64,000 nt of DNA from Bolinopsis microptera (GCF_026151205.1 NC_087072.1:8677669-8741668); one strand, 5' to 3'. Shown: positions 1-62,636, counted from the first letter of the stretch. The notes: a model not told the origin generated them from the sequence alone. Made by a program: numbers and translations.

Positions 1-280
1 AATAGGGCTCATCTGAAAATTAACGAATAGCGTGACGTGTACAGGAGATAAAAGATTAAAAGAGATAAAAGAAATTAATGGGCAGCAGAGGAGTGAAATT
101 TAAACGAAAATATTACTATTTACACGTCACTCAACTAAAAACTGTGTTAGATTGTTCAACTCTGTTTTATCGTTGAGTGTTGGTTTCTTTTAACTTTTCA
201 ACTAAAAATCGGGCTTCTTTAATCTTTCTGTTGATGAGTGATGTTCATTGTTCCTCTATCAACGATTTGAAGTTTAAGCT
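1..280. other. AT-rich sequence, nothing recognised
   Basis: No coding signal or known repeat seen. It ends at a G homopolymer. Confidence 0.5.
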
Positions 281-299
281 GGGGGGGGGGGGGGGGGGG
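281..299 (+). repeat. G19 homopolymer
   Basis: Nineteen consecutive G. It adjoins the end of the Penelope-like fragment, as homopolymers do at the ends of other elements in this window (14.44 and 58.65 kb). Confidence 0.95.
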
Positions 300-596
300 C
301 CTGTGTGCTGAGGATGACTTTCCCGGTAGTGCTTTGCTAGTGGCTTATCTTCGTAAGATTTTGCTGTTGGATTTTCCGCACTACGGTAATGTTCGTCGAA
401 CCTGCACTTGATTGGTCTGTATGTTTCCCCACCATAGTTAACTCGTATCGGTGCAATTGTCTACTTCGCAAGTGATGTGGTAGACGGTGTTAGTTGTGGT
501 GCATTCTCCATCGGTTAAAGCTGCGCATGTTCTGCAGTTTGATGTTGTGCAGGATTTCTTGTCAAGGGGTCTGGAGTCTGTAAGTGGACTCCCCAT
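300..596 (-). pseudogene. Penelope-like element GIY-YIG endonuclease fragment, frameshifted
   Basis: Reading the minus strand from an ATG at 596 gives a cysteine-rich stretch (…DKKSCTTSNCRTC…VYHITCEVDNCTDTS) that reaches a stop at 440-438. One frame over it continues as YGGETYRPIKCRFDEHYRSA, then AKSYEDKPLAKHY…H. This matches the C-terminal GIY-YIG endonuclease of Penelope-like retroelements: a Cys-rich lead-in, VYxIxC in place of GIY, YxGET in place of YIG, then RPIKxRFxEH. The domain nicks DNA for target-primed insertion. A 1-nt shift near 435-440 and missing flanks make it a relic. No RT core is adjacent. The RT scrap at 41.6 kb may belong to a related element but need not. Confidence 0.72.
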
Positions 597-739
597 CACA
601 ATTGTCGAGAAATCTGGACGTGTTTACACGTACTGCGTGACGCGCTTATTTCACAAGTAGAATATAGGAGCAAGGCGGCACCTGCACCTAGCTCCTGTGC
701 CGCCTTCGGCGGACTCGCGCTACTGCAAGCAAAAGGGCT

Positions 740-851
740 TTGTATCACGTCGTGACCCCCAATCTTGTTTAATGTTTCACCATAGTAAAGTTTCCACGAT
801 ACAGGGGAAGCCGCGCACTTCGTGCGCGGCGGGTCATAAAACATATGACAA
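740..851 (+). mobile_element. Short TIR element, copy 1 (MITE-like)
   Basis: 112 bp starting TTGTATCACG and ending CATATGACAA, with imperfect inverted ends of about 20 bp and a GC-rich core around CGTGCGCGGCGGGTCAT. It matches the copies at 1319 and 1757. No clear target duplication is visible here. Confidence 0.6.
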
Positions 852-1145
852 ACTGACAAAGAGAGCTCTGGTTAGAGCAAATAGCAAAGCATGTATATAC
901 AATGTAAATATTCATATAGCACGCATGCAACATCAAACATGAAATTGCAACCTGTACCTGTCAAAATAAAATCACAGTAGGCCGTGCGCCATCGACTTTG
1001 ACCATTGTTAATGATTTGGCCCGGCGCGCGCTACTTCGTAGCACTTGCCAACATTTCGAAAATAAATTTAGATGAGTAATATCCGTCAACATTGACTGTA
1101 AGACGCGCGCGCTGACCATTGAATGATTTTTAGCTTGTATTTCGG

Positions 1146-1232
1146 CTTGGAGGACTTCGCCGCTTCGACGCGCCGCGCAAACTAGCATTCTTGCAGAGCA
1201 ACGATCTCGACGGATTGACATCGTCAATCAAA
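1146..1232 (+). repeat. GC-rich dispersed repeat, copy A
   Basis: Begins CTTGGAGGACTTCGCCGC and ends ATCGTCAATCAAA. The sequence at 2539-2631 is its reverse complement over about 90 bp, and its first part recurs directly at 2281. Confidence 0.8.
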
Positions 1233-1318
1233 TTTCGGCCAAAACATTATTTCGAAAACAATCAATAAGTTATAATACTTCCCATATAACAATTTTGTTT
1301 AAATTTGGTCGGTCAGCT

Positions 1319-1428
1319 TTGTGTCACGTTGCACGTGGTAACCCCCACTGTCGCTTCACTGTAGAGTTTCAACGATACAGGGGGAGCCGTGCGCACCCGT
1401 GCGCGGCGGGTCATACGACGTATGACAA
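1319..1428 (+). mobile_element. Short TIR element, copy 2, with 8-bp target duplication
   Basis: 110 bp, TTGTGTCACG…CGTATGACAA, flanked by the direct repeat GGTCAGCT at 1311-1318 and 1429-1436. An 8-bp duplication with short inverted ends fits a cut-and-paste DNA transposon of the hAT or Merlin type. It is too short to encode a transposase, so it is non-autonomous. Confidence 0.72.
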
Positions 1429-1756
1429 GGTCAGCTTACGTAAACACTTATGTTCTACTAAACCTAAATTAGTTTGAGCAATTTTGATGGTCAGAATTTG
1501 AGTTATCAACGAATTTGTACCTAATTTTTCATTTTTAGACCTCATAATGAAGGCCAATCTCTCCCAAATAATTTAAGTTCGGTAGTAAAAGTATGATTGG
1601 AAGGTTCTGACAAATTTTTAACATGATTCATGTTGATTAGGAAACGAAGATATGCAGAATGCAGAATAATACGACAAAAATCAACGAATTTCGTCAAATT
1701 ACGCGACTTTTATACCACACTTAATTTTGCTTGCTAAAGCCGTGCACGCATCAAAT

Positions 1757-1864
1757 TTGTATCACGTGGTGACCCCCACGGTCGCTTCACTATACTGTAT
1801 CGTCTTCGACGATACAGGGGGAGCCGCGAACTTCGTGCGCGGCGGGTCATACAACGTATGACAA
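1757..1864 (+). mobile_element. Short TIR element, copy 3, with 8-bp target duplication
   Basis: 108 bp, TTGTATCACG…CGTATGACAA. CATCAAAT occurs at 1749-1756 and, one base after the element, at 1866-1873. A related sequence at about 63765-63795 has the flank without this insertion, so it serves as an approximate empty site. Confidence 0.68.
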
Positions 1865-2046
1865 CCATCAAATATGGCACCTAGGCGAAACTCACTGCTC
1901 ATTCCAAAATGAAAATAATGGTTTAAAAATTTTGAAATTCTGAGTAAGTTTATTTTTATCGTGCACCCCCACAAAAAGGCCTAACACCAGGTTTTTGATC
2001 AAACGCTGGCATTTATAGTCAAACTTCGCCAAAAGCAATTAACCTC

Positions 2047-2141
2047 TTGTAGCGCGATGCACTACTGGGTCGCGCGCGCATCAAATAATGCTTCTTGCAA
2101 CCACGTATGCAGATCGGCGAGATGCGAAGGATTGACATCGT
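2047..2141 (+). repeat. Direct repeat D, copy 1
   Basis: Starts TTGTAGCGCGATGCACTACT and contains GCGCGCGCATCAAATAATGC and GAAGGATTGACATCG. Repeated at 2335-2452 with a roughly 20-bp insertion near its end. Confidence 0.8.
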
Positions 2142-2280
2142 TAATCAATCGTGAATCAATTAACCTCATGATGCAGTTGCTCTCATTCAATGAAATCACT
2201 GCATCTTGCAAGTCATTATGCATAATTGAATTATATATATTCGTATGCGGCGCTTGGCTTACATAATGCAGCAATTTCAT

Positions 2281-2334
2281 TTGGAGGACTTCGCCGCTTC
2301 GACGCGCCGCGTGAACTACAAACTAGCATTCTTG
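2281..2334 (+). repeat. GC-rich dispersed repeat, copy B (partial)
   Basis: 54 bp beginning TTGGAGGACTTCGCCGCTTC, same orientation as the copy at 1146, with a short insertion before CTAGCATTCTTG. Confidence 0.8.
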
Positions 2335-2452
2335 TTGTAGCGCGATGCACTACTGGGTCGCGCGCGCATCAAATAATGCTTCTCGCAACCACATCTACGG
2401 TAGATCGGCGAGATGCACCACTGCCTCACCGAGCTGCGAAGGATTGACATCG
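2335..2452 (+). repeat. Direct repeat D, copy 2
   Basis: Second copy of the repeat at 2047, directly joined to repeat copy B. The repeats of 1.1-2.6 kb look like pieces of one composite element that has been rearranged. Confidence 0.8.
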
Positions 2453-2538
2453 TGAATCAAGCATTCTTGCTTCGCATCGTGATCGTTGATCGGTGGTCGA
2501 GAGCAACTTTTGCCGACGTTTGACTACAAATGACGGCG

Positions 2539-2631
2539 TTTGATTGACGATGTCAATCCGTCGAGATCGACGACGATGCGAAGCAAGAATGCTAGTTCGC
2601 GCGGCGCGTCGAAGCGGCGAAGTCCTCCAAG
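2539..2631 (-). repeat. GC-rich dispersed repeat, copy C (inverted)
   Basis: 93 bp, reverse complement of the copy at 1146-1232 with a few substitutions and a small insertion. Also inverted relative to 2281-2334, only 205 bp away, so a hairpin is possible. Confidence 0.8.
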
Positions 2632-2730
2632 ACAGCGTTTGATCGAAAACCTGGTTTTGCAGCCCCAAGCTCCTGTGCCCCCTAATTCACAGCGAACAGC
2701 GAACTGCAAAGTTATCAATATTATTAATTT

Positions 2731-2783
2731 GGGTTAGGGTTTTAGTATATTCTATCGTTAGAGATTGTGTTAGGGTTAGGTTT
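2731..2783 (+). repeat. Short telomere-like TTAGGG motifs
   Basis: GGGTTAGGGTT at 2731-2741 and GTTAGGGTTAGG around 2769-2780, i.e. one to two units of the metazoan telomere hexamer at two nearby spots. Too short to be a real telomeric array; could be chance or a repaired break. Confidence 0.4.
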
Positions 2784-3192
2784 GAGATCAATTAATTAAA
2801 AGCTTATAAGGTTTCGTTAATGAATGTTACTCGTCTAAATTTCTTCGAAGTAGCGCGCGCCACTTTCTTCTCGAAATATTATTAGAAATATTCAAGAAAA
2901 CAACAATTTCAAGAAAACAACAATTTTATTTAATATCAATTAAAGCAGACAAAATATATTTCATATATATATAACTAGCACTAAAGACTAAAAAGCACTT
3001 TTAGCAATATGTTGTAGGTTTACAACCTACCAGGACGCGCGCCGAGTTGGACTCGTCGACGGTCCTGTCCAATATATGGAATAGATATTTTACGAGTATC
3101 ACCCGTTAAGCAATATGCAATAGAAAATACAAAAGGCGCAAATTATACGTTTCCACCGAAAGCGCACTTCCAAGATTGCGCGCATTGCTAGG

Positions 3193-3807
3193 TTGGTTTT
3201 AGAAAACGTGTCACACTGTACTACAAATATTGAGAGCCTCTTTGTTGAAACCACAGATAGTGCAGGCTGCAAAATTGTTCATGGAGTCATTTACCGACCC
3301 CCCAATGGCTGCTTTGATAGCTTTTGTGAAACCCTTGAATTACTTGCAAAGCAGCTAAATGGGAAAACTGTCAATTTGTTGGGAGACTTTAACTCAAACA
3401 TACTTAATATTTCTACCAGTTCCCAACTCTTTGAGGATACATTCTACAGAAATGGCTTTTACCCGACTATCTCCATTGCAACACATTTTCGTCAAAACTG
3501 TAAAAGTTCCTGCATCGATAACGTTTTAACAAATAAAATTGAGAATATAGTCTTATCAGGTGTTATTGAGGAACGGCTTGGTGAGCATGCCCCTATATTT
3601 ACCTTCACTTCAGTAGAGACCCCTCGCAGTACAGAACCTCAGAAACATGTCCGCTATTATGATTACTCGAGTTCCAAATTAAAAAGCTTTGTAACTGAAC
3701 TTGAAGTGAAGGTAAACCAGCTCACTCCTTCAATAGAATTGATGAGTTTACGGCATGTTTTGACCAGACACTTGACAAACACTGCAAACTGGAGGTACCA
3801 AAAGTGA
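3193..3807 (+). pseudogene. LINE endonuclease domain, C-terminal part
   Basis: Frame 1. The residues read IESLFVE, GVIYRPPN, LLGDFN, SCIDNVLTN and GEHAPI in that order. These are the expected late blocks of an AP-endonuclease-like domain; GDFN carries catalytic Asp/Asn, and the His of GEHAP stands where SDH is usual. The N-terminal third is missing. Coding similarity leaves this frame between about 3705 and 3735, where frame 3 takes over. Confidence 0.8.
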
Positions 3808-4463
3808 CAAAAAGAACTCCCAAACTTAACCCATGGATTACAGACAGTATCATCCAGTCTGTAGAAAGGAAGCATGAACTTCGTAAGGATTGGTCTGACA
3901 CTGTTACTAATAAGAACCCTGGTGGTAATATATTGCTCTACCAAGTATTTAGTGATTATCGTAGGATGCTCAAAGCTATCATTAAAGCTGCCAAACGTTG
4001 GCATTACTGTAACGAAATTCTAAACAACTGTGAAAACAGCAAGAAAACCTGGCAAATTATTAACGAACTCAGGGGCAAAAAGAAGAGGCAAACCAAGCCC
4101 CCATTTATCATTGATAACCAAAGAATAGTTGATAGAAGAGCAATTGCTAATGGATTCAATGCTTGGTTTGTCTCTATTGCACCAAAGCTTAATGAGACAC
4201 TGAATAATCTATCTAATGGCCTGCATATATTACCCATGAAAACTTTCTATGACTTCCTGAACCCAAGAAATGAAAAAAATATTAGGCTAGAAGATTGCTC
4301 CTCGAACGAAATATTGAAAATCATAAGCGAGTTCGAAAATGGTAAAGCCAGTGACATTCCCATAAGTGTAGTAAAAAAGTCATCTCATGTAATTGCACCT
4401 GTATTGTCGAATTACTTCAATATCCTTATGACCCAGGCCAAGGTATATTTCCTGATGTCCTGA
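3705..4463 (+). pseudogene. LINE linker region between endonuclease and RT
   Basis: Frame 3, open after the TGA at 3702-3704. It continues the LINE protein with FDQTLDKHCKLEVP, then PKLNPWITDSI and a basic helical linker (YRRMLKAIIKAAKRWHY). This is the usual sequence between endonuclease and RT in CR1-like elements. The frame fails near 4430-4445 and the frame-2 sequence GQGIFPDVLKTGKITPVYKK continues. Confidence 0.8.
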
Positions 4464-5962
4464 AAACTGGTAAAATAACACCTGTATATAAGAAAGGTAA
4501 CCCAGAAGAAATCGAGAACTACCGTCCTATCTCCACACTGTCCGTCTTCGGTAAGATCTTTGAAAAGCTCATATATTCTAGAATATACGGATTTGTTAGC
4601 TCCCAGGGAGTTATATCGAAGACACAGTTTGGATTTAGGAAATCTCACTCTACATCCCATGCAGTTAATTACTCTGTAGATTTAATTACGAAATCTCTTA
4701 AACTTAAGAATCATGTTTTAGGAATATTCATTGACCTAAGCAAAGCTTTTGACACCATCGATCATTCAACACTTCTTATAAAATTAGAGGGATGTGGAGT
4801 GAGAGGAGTTGCAAATAACCTCATAAAAAGCTACTTGACAAACAGGCAACAATACACCGAAGTTGTAGGAGAAAAATCAGATACCCTATCTATTCAATTT
4901 GGTGTCCCGCAGGGTTCAATTCTTGGACCTCTCCTATTTCTTCTTTATATGAACGACATCACAAACAGTTCTAAACTAGGATCATTTGTTACCTTTGCTG
5001 ATGATACCAATATATTTGTTGTCGGCAAAACAAAACGTGAGGCATATGAACGAGGAAATGAGCTTCTGTCATCATTACAGTCTTATATGAGAGCGAATAA
5101 ATTACATATAAACATATCCAAGTGCTGCTACATACACTTCAAACCCACCATGGCAGGTTCTAAATCAGAGATTTTATCACACCCTGAAGTTGCACTAACT
5201 ATAGACAACTTTCCAATCAAAAAGGTTTTATCCGCAAAATTTCTGGGTGTTATAATTGACGAGAACCTATCATGGGAAGATCACATCAAAGCTCTTAAGC
5301 GAACTCTAAATCATTCCACATCCACTTTATGTAGACTCCGCTGCTCCCTTCCAGAATTTCTACACCAACAATTATATTATACCCTGTTCGAATCACATCT
5401 TTCCTACTGTATATCTGTATGGGGTGGGGCAGCGAAGCAACGTATAAGCTCATTATTTACTGCTCAGAAGTACTGTCTCAGAGTACTATTTGGTGATAGA
5501 CTGGCGTACCTTGATAAGCTTAAGACTTGTGCACGTACTAGGCCTATAGGACACCAGAAACTAGACCAAAAATTCTTCATAAAAGAGCACACCAAACCGA
5601 CATTCAAGCATAATAATATTCTAGCTATACAAAATCTATATACATACCACAGTTACCTCGAGCTCTACAAGATAATGAAATTCCGTGCTCCAATATCCTT
5701 ACATGAGGGTTACACATGTTCATCAAGGAAACCCTGCCTTCTAATCTGTCAGGCAGACCCACCTGACAATCACAACACTAGATCAACCAAAATTTTTAAC
5801 ATCTTAACCCCAAAGTTCAGAATGACTGATTTTACTACTAGTGTAATGTGCTTGCGAGGAAAGCTAAAACGTGCGCTACTAGCTAATCAACATAACCACG
5901 CCCTGCTTGATTGGACCGTAAAAGACTTTGACTGCACAAATATTATTTTCCAAACATTATAA
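4433..5962 (+). pseudogene. LINE reverse transcriptase and C-terminal domain
   Basis: Frame 2 is open from about 4433 to the TAA at 5960-5962, roughly 510 codons, although it has no ATG before the catalytic core. Blocks in order: NYRPIS, QFGFRKSHST, FIDLSKAFDTIDH (motif A aspartate), GVPQGSILGPLLFLLYMNDI, FADDTNIF (motif C, both aspartates), LHINISKC, FLGVIIDENLSW. The C-terminal part is a thumb-like and CR1-type tail. The RT synthesises cDNA from the element's own RNA. Catalytic residues are intact; only the upstream frameshifts disable the element. Confidence 0.88.
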
Positions 5963-5990
5963 CTGGCTGGTCACACACATCTAAATTAAA

Positions 5991-7307
5991 TTACCCTAGG
6001 CTACTGTTTTCCAAGTCTTGTCCTGTAAGTAAAGTACGTGTGAGAAAGTTTTAATAAAATGAATGTATATTTTTGAATTTTTAAATTTTAATTTGAGAAA
6101 GAAGTATAAAGAAATTTTTAATTAGCATTGTATAGTTTAAAATATTTATAGCTTATTATAACCATTGATAAATTTAAGCCATAATCTTTCGCCTGCTCTC
6201 CAATATCCACCTTGAAGGTGCATTTTTAATCCTTGAACTACACAATATAAAATCAAGCATGTTTTAGTGTAGACTTTTTGTCACAACAAGACTGCAACCT
6301 AGATAGTAAAAACTTTAAACAGAACCCCTAATGTCTGCTAACAATTTTTCGTATAGTCCTAATGTGAGCCTTGTCTCTAAAAACTTAACTGAACTAGCGT
6401 TTTGGTGTGTGCAAAAGCTCCCAGGCACGCGCATTCCTTGCCCCGTTAGTTACCTGTCCTTCCAAAACCAAACAAGCAGTCAAGGACAAAAAGTCATACA
6501 CCAAATGGGCATTATATTTTATGAATTGTTTTACATCTTTTTATTCTGTAAAATGTGCTAAAATTAAATTTCTTGTTTCATTGAAAAAATTTCTTGTTTC
6601 ATTGGTCACTTCTTTCAAACTTTATGAAACGTGATAAAAATCTTTTGCAATTTTGGTCGCTAAACACCAAATTAGTGCAAAATCAAGCAAGTTATATAAA
6701 ACATATTTCATACTTATCGAATTGGATGTGCTTTAATTTCGGTGAAAATGTAACCTGCACCTTTGACCTTAGCTGTTAGCAAAAATTGCTGCACGGTGGA
6801 ATTATTTTATTCATATTTTTAGACAACTGTTGGTACCAGTCAAATTTATCAATATCGGAGACAAAATTTTGTGCCAACTGATGGCGCTTATTACATAAAC
6901 TAATACTGAAACTTACCATGGGAGAGTTTTTTCTAACCATAGCATAAATTGTAATTTACATCTGCACTATGATTGAAATAATTGTTAGCTTAATCGCCAT
7001 CAAATTCCACTTTGGTTGTTATTGTAAAGTGTAAAGTAAATGGTAAATATAAATAAATATTTCTTTCCAGGGTACATTTACAAAAGTGGTAGTATAGTTA
7101 AGATATCAGATTTAGATATATATAATATTAATTTAGAGCCAACAAATTGAATTGGCTACTTATACTACTGTACACCAAAGGGTTTTTATGAAATTTTCTA
7201 AGATTTTTTATTGAATTTCTATATAGAAATTTTATATAGGGTTATTGTTATATTATGTGTATATTGTTTGAATAATTTTGAGCAAAAAAAAAAGTTACAA
7301 CATATAA
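5991..7307. other. AT-rich intergenic DNA, nothing recognised
   Basis: Short open frames near 6331-6634 lack domain similarity, convincing splice sites or start context. No repeat recognised. Confidence 0.5.
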
Positions 7308-7597
7308 GGGTTCGAATCCCAGTCTCACCTAGTCTAAGGAGGTTGCTAAAGATCTGTTGGATCCATGCAAAGATACGCATCTGTGTCATGTATACTGTCT
7401 CCTCGGTCAACTCAGCCGAATATTCGGAAAACCGTGATTTGGGGATAAATGAACGGAAATTAATCTTACTAGGGTACCCCTTCAGTACATCTACATTGTA
7501 GGGTACTGTATAACTGCACTGTAAGCATAGTACTATACAATACTATAAGATGTGGTGCGCACTCAATTGTAAATTGCAAATAGATGATGATGATTAA
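7308..7597 (+). mobile_element. SINE copy 1, tRNA head mostly missing
   Basis: Begins at the B-box-like GGGTTCGAATCCC (7308-7320). A tRNA-unrelated body follows, with CGGTCAACTCAGCCGAATAT near 7404-7423 and GGGATAAATGA near 7440. It ends in an ATG/GAT microsatellite near 7584. The central block also occurs in the copy at 52.5 kb on the other strand, which defines a family. The A box is absent, so this is a 5'-truncated, RNA polymerase III-type retroposon. Confidence 0.62.
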
Positions 7598-8560
7598 TGA
7601 TTTTAACCATTTGCATGCATAAATTTAGATATTTCCAATCCATTTGATAGAGCATATCATGGTGTTGTTTTCGCATTTTATTTTTGAGTAAACTGTAACC
7701 ATTATTTGATGAATTATTTGGTAAAATGTGCAGCTTAGGTCATAACAAGGATTAGAAATTATATTTTATTAAATTAATTTTTTGAACGATCGACGGTAGC
7801 TTTATTAATTCTTATTAAATTTTTGTTGCATAATGTATAGGATAGAATTTCAAACTTTATTCACCTAAACTTGTTTCGCTAGACGCTTGGGACAAAAATG
7901 GACCTAATGGAGTCATAAATTCAAATCATGCTTGCCTCAGCCACTGTACCTCAGAACAACAATAAATTTACCAATAGCTCAGAAAATTTTTCTGTTCATC
8001 ATTTTTGCAAAAATATTAAATGAAAGGTTACGATGGATTTTGGATAGTCTATAGAAGCACCCTCACAGAAGGTTTAAAAATGTAATAATACGTTGTTGAG
8101 TGCTACGTGCAATACTTTTAGCCAAGGTGTTATTTGTTATATAACTTTACAATATAATATTCCAACATATTGTGTGTAATGTATATTATAAGCTAACATG
8201 TGTATAACCTAAAGTGCAGACTCAGTTTCAATCCGATGAGGAATTGCGATCCAGCTTGATCAGTTTTTAATTTTACAAGATTCACCCTCTTTTGTTTTTT
8301 AATCAAATATCGATAGTATCAAAATTCAATGCATTATCAATTTGTTATTTGATAATAATAATACTAGTTAACTTTCTGTATATGTTTTTCCTGATTTTTT
8401 AAAGACGTATAGTAGTTCTAGTTATGCACTTAAAGGCTGCAAATTTGGTTTATTTTTCACCTAAATTGCAATATTGTTTGTCTCAAAATTTGCCGCACAT
8501 AAAAAAGTTTTAGTGTTTAGGAATTAGGCAGGTACGGAATCGCACTATTTGCAAATAAAA
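7598..8560. other. AT-rich intergenic DNA, nothing recognised
   Basis: No coding exon, repeat or RNA gene supported. Confidence 0.5.
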
Positions 8561-8604
8561 CTGCACCTACATCCTACATGTTGTCTCTGAACTATGATAA
8601 AGTA

Positions 8605-8701
8605 TTTTCAGAAGTCGTTTCTTCCGGAGCGATTTCATTGCATCACTTGGGGTCTAAGATTTACAAGTTTTACTGTAAGAACAACTATGTGGTTAAACTT
8701 T
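8605..8701 (+). other. Weak candidate terminal exon, unassigned
   Basis: After a TTTTCAG at about 8603-8609, one frame reads VVSSGAISLHHLGSKIYKFY…VVKL and stops near 8701. AATAAA occurs near 8805 and 8897. Composition looks coding-like, but no family is recognised and no partner exon is found upstream. It may be chance. Confidence 0.2.
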
Positions 8702-9159
8702 AACTCACTGTTTTCTAACAAAAAGGTCTATAAACTCAAGATTAATAAGAGAGTGAGGAGTGAGGACTTCTCGGACTACATTAAATGTATACCTTCTGTA
8801 ACGTCCTTAATAAATTTGATATATATGTATATGTGTAGTGTTGTAATAAGAATATTGTACTGTTGTATGTTTGAAAAGTTAAAGTTTGTTAAAATCCTTA
8901 ATAAAAGGTAATATTTCCCATTGTTGCAAACCTCATGATTTATTGTCGCAATATTTTCCTACTATTTTCCTTATAATTATATCTTCAATCTTCACACAGT
9001 TCCCATATCTTGACTTTGTTTTTATTGACATGTTTTTGCGGCTTTACTTCAAAGAAGTGAGATGATTGCGGAGGGGTCAGATGATTGCGGACTGTGGAGG
9101 TGTAAAAAGAGTTTGTTAGATAACAGCTCACTGAATAGTGGCGCCACCCACCGTGACAG

Positions 9160-9399
9160 GTCGATGGCAGGGATGATTCATACCTTCAAGATAACTCGTC
9201 CAGGAAGCAGCTCTCTGATGTGTTTGAGGAGGATTCCCTAGATCGTATAGAAGATTGTTTTAAGAATTTTGTCAATTTGGCTTTGCCACTTGTCTTTTTG
9301 GACTATGAGACAGAAAAGTCGGTTACTGGACTCACACTAGTGGGTGCACAGATTCAGGATCATCTGAAGAAAAGAAACAGTGTGGATTTACTTATTTAA
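9160..9399 (+). CDS. Coding-like exon ending in a stop, unidentified protein
   Basis: From an acceptor-like CCGTGACAG at 9151-9159 (or GGCAG ending at 9170) the frame reads VDGRDDSYLQDNSSRKQLSD, EEDSLDRIEDCFKNFVNLAL, then PLVFLDYETEKSVTGLTLVG and AQIQDHLKKRNSVDLLI, with TAA at 9397-9399. An in-frame TGA precedes the acceptor, so it must be spliced or truncated upstream. The alternating charged and hydrophobic pattern looks like real globular protein, not random AT-rich sequence. I do not recognise the family. It could be the last exon of a gene whose other exons lie further upstream or outside the window, or a fragment of one. Confidence 0.42.
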   Translation, partial: VDGRDDSYLQDNSSRKQLSDVFEEDSLDRIEDCFKNFVNLALPLVFLDYETEKSVTGLTLVGAQIQDHLKKRNSVDLLI

Positions 9400-9490
9400 C
9401 TTTACCTAAGTTAGCTGCATACCCCCGTTCACAATTTTCATTATACCCAGTCCAATTTTTGTTAATTTTCTCACTCTTCAATTTTCTTAG

Positions 9491-9597
9491 TTGATCAGTC
9501 ATCAATCGACATAGCATGTTTGCTGAAATTTCTGTATGGAAAACTTTAGTTACAGTTTGAAGACTATAGTCAGTGCAAGCTACAAGCTTCTGCCCAT
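9491..9597 (+). other. LARP4: Candidate 5'-UTR exon of the LARP4-like gene
   Basis: Ends at a strong donor, CCCAT|GTAAGT (9598), and may start after TTTTCTTAG (9490) or be the first exon. It would splice to an acceptor at 9686 (TTTCTTAATAG) or 9741 (CTACTTTTCAG). No coding frame is needed, since the ATG follows in the next exon. RNA evidence would decide. Confidence 0.35.
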
Positions 9598-9748
9598 GTA
9601 AGTTGATACATTATTATTCTTGATTTGCTGAATGAATATAACTTGTTCTGCACCTAAACTGTAAATGTTGGTTTCTTTCTTAATAGTGTTGGATTTATCC
9701 ATTAAAGCAAAACAAAAGGTTTACCCACTTCTACTTTTCAGATAATCA

Positions 9749-61589
<51,841 letters not shown>

Positions 61590-62097
61590 CACGTGACCCC
61601 TGATAAGTTACCGGGCCCCCGGATCTCTGGTCCCCTAAAGTTAGTTTTCTGTAGGATCTAATATTGTGTTCTGCGCACGTCGCCCAAACAACTGCTTAGT
61701 ATCTCAATGTTATTCATTCAGAGACACATTACGGTGACATCTTTTAAAGCGGGTTAAATCTTTACTAATTATAACTTGATAATAATATGAACTGTGCTTA
61801 AGTAGTCCTGGGCGCGGGTGCGGGATGAGTTCTGAGAGAGACCCTGAACACACCACCGCACTGATAGACTCAATCAAGAACAATGTTCATTAAACAAGGA
61901 CACCCCCGTTCAAGACTCTATGCTCTGTTTTCTTTTAAACTCCTCCCCAGAAGATTCGCGCTTGAATTGTTACTTAGACCTTGAGTATTTAAATAGTAGT
62001 TATATAACGGGTAGTGAGATTGCTATGTTGAAATAATAACGTTGTGTATTGAGCACGCTGAACAATAATGATAAAGGTGCTAAAGGTGATTAATAAA
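61590..62097 (+). other. LARP4: Probable 3' UTR of the LARP4-like gene
   Basis: No coding sequence after TGA. The first good poly(A) signal is AATAAA at 62092-62097; the true end may lie further down. Confidence 0.45.
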
Positions 62098-62636
62098 TGG
62101 AGCAATATATAATTATAATACCCCCTATGATAATAATATGCACACAATAATGCAATGATGCTGAAATGAGTAATGATGTTGTTAATTTAGTAATTTTTTT
62201 GTGAAATTTCATCTTATTTTTACTTTGATTTAAATTTTCATTTCTCTCTGTCGCTTGCTGGGCAAGATGATATATAATAATTATTTGAATACGTTTTTAA
62301 TCCGATTAAAATTAGTGTGTTGTGTTTATTTATTGTCACTGACCAGGGTATGTAACTATTTGAATCGTGAATTTGTCCCCTATACAGTCGAGAAACGACG
62401 AGAGAAACCATTTAGCGCATGGAACTTATTTATTATACTTCATTTTCCAGTCTTAACAGTCTTGCTTTGAACCGAGACTTGATATTAGATTTGTTTAGCT
62501 ATTGATTAGTTACCATTATATTTTGAATGCTATTTTGAAGCCTTGGTTATTTCCTTTAGATAGAATTGTACTCATGCCTGATAATGTCACTACTAATGTT
62601 CAAGTTTGAAGTTTCCTGAGTATACGTTACTTTTGC

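Larger units (their letters stand above)
3190..5990 (+). mobile_element. 5'-truncated CR1/jockey-superfamily LINE
   Basis: A non-LTR retrotransposon body encoding the C-terminal half of an apurinic-type endonuclease, a linker, a reverse transcriptase and a C-terminal region, all on the plus strand but in three successive frames. Such elements copy themselves by target-primed reverse transcription in the nucleus. The 5' end is missing, probably from incomplete reverse transcription. An AATAAA lies at 6053-6058 and no long poly(A) tail is seen. The DNA up to 3190 shows no N-terminal endonuclease motifs. Catalytic motifs remain recognisable, so the insertion is moderately young, but two frameshifts make it inactive. 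Clade within the CR1/L2/jockey group is uncertain. Confidence 0.88.

Noticed and set aside
2731-2783. Interstitial telomere array
   Set aside because: Only one to two TTAGGG units at each place; kept as a weak motif.
6331-6634. Possible exon with Ser/Lys-rich frames
   Set aside because: Two overlapping frames look equally plausible; no family, no convincing splice sites.
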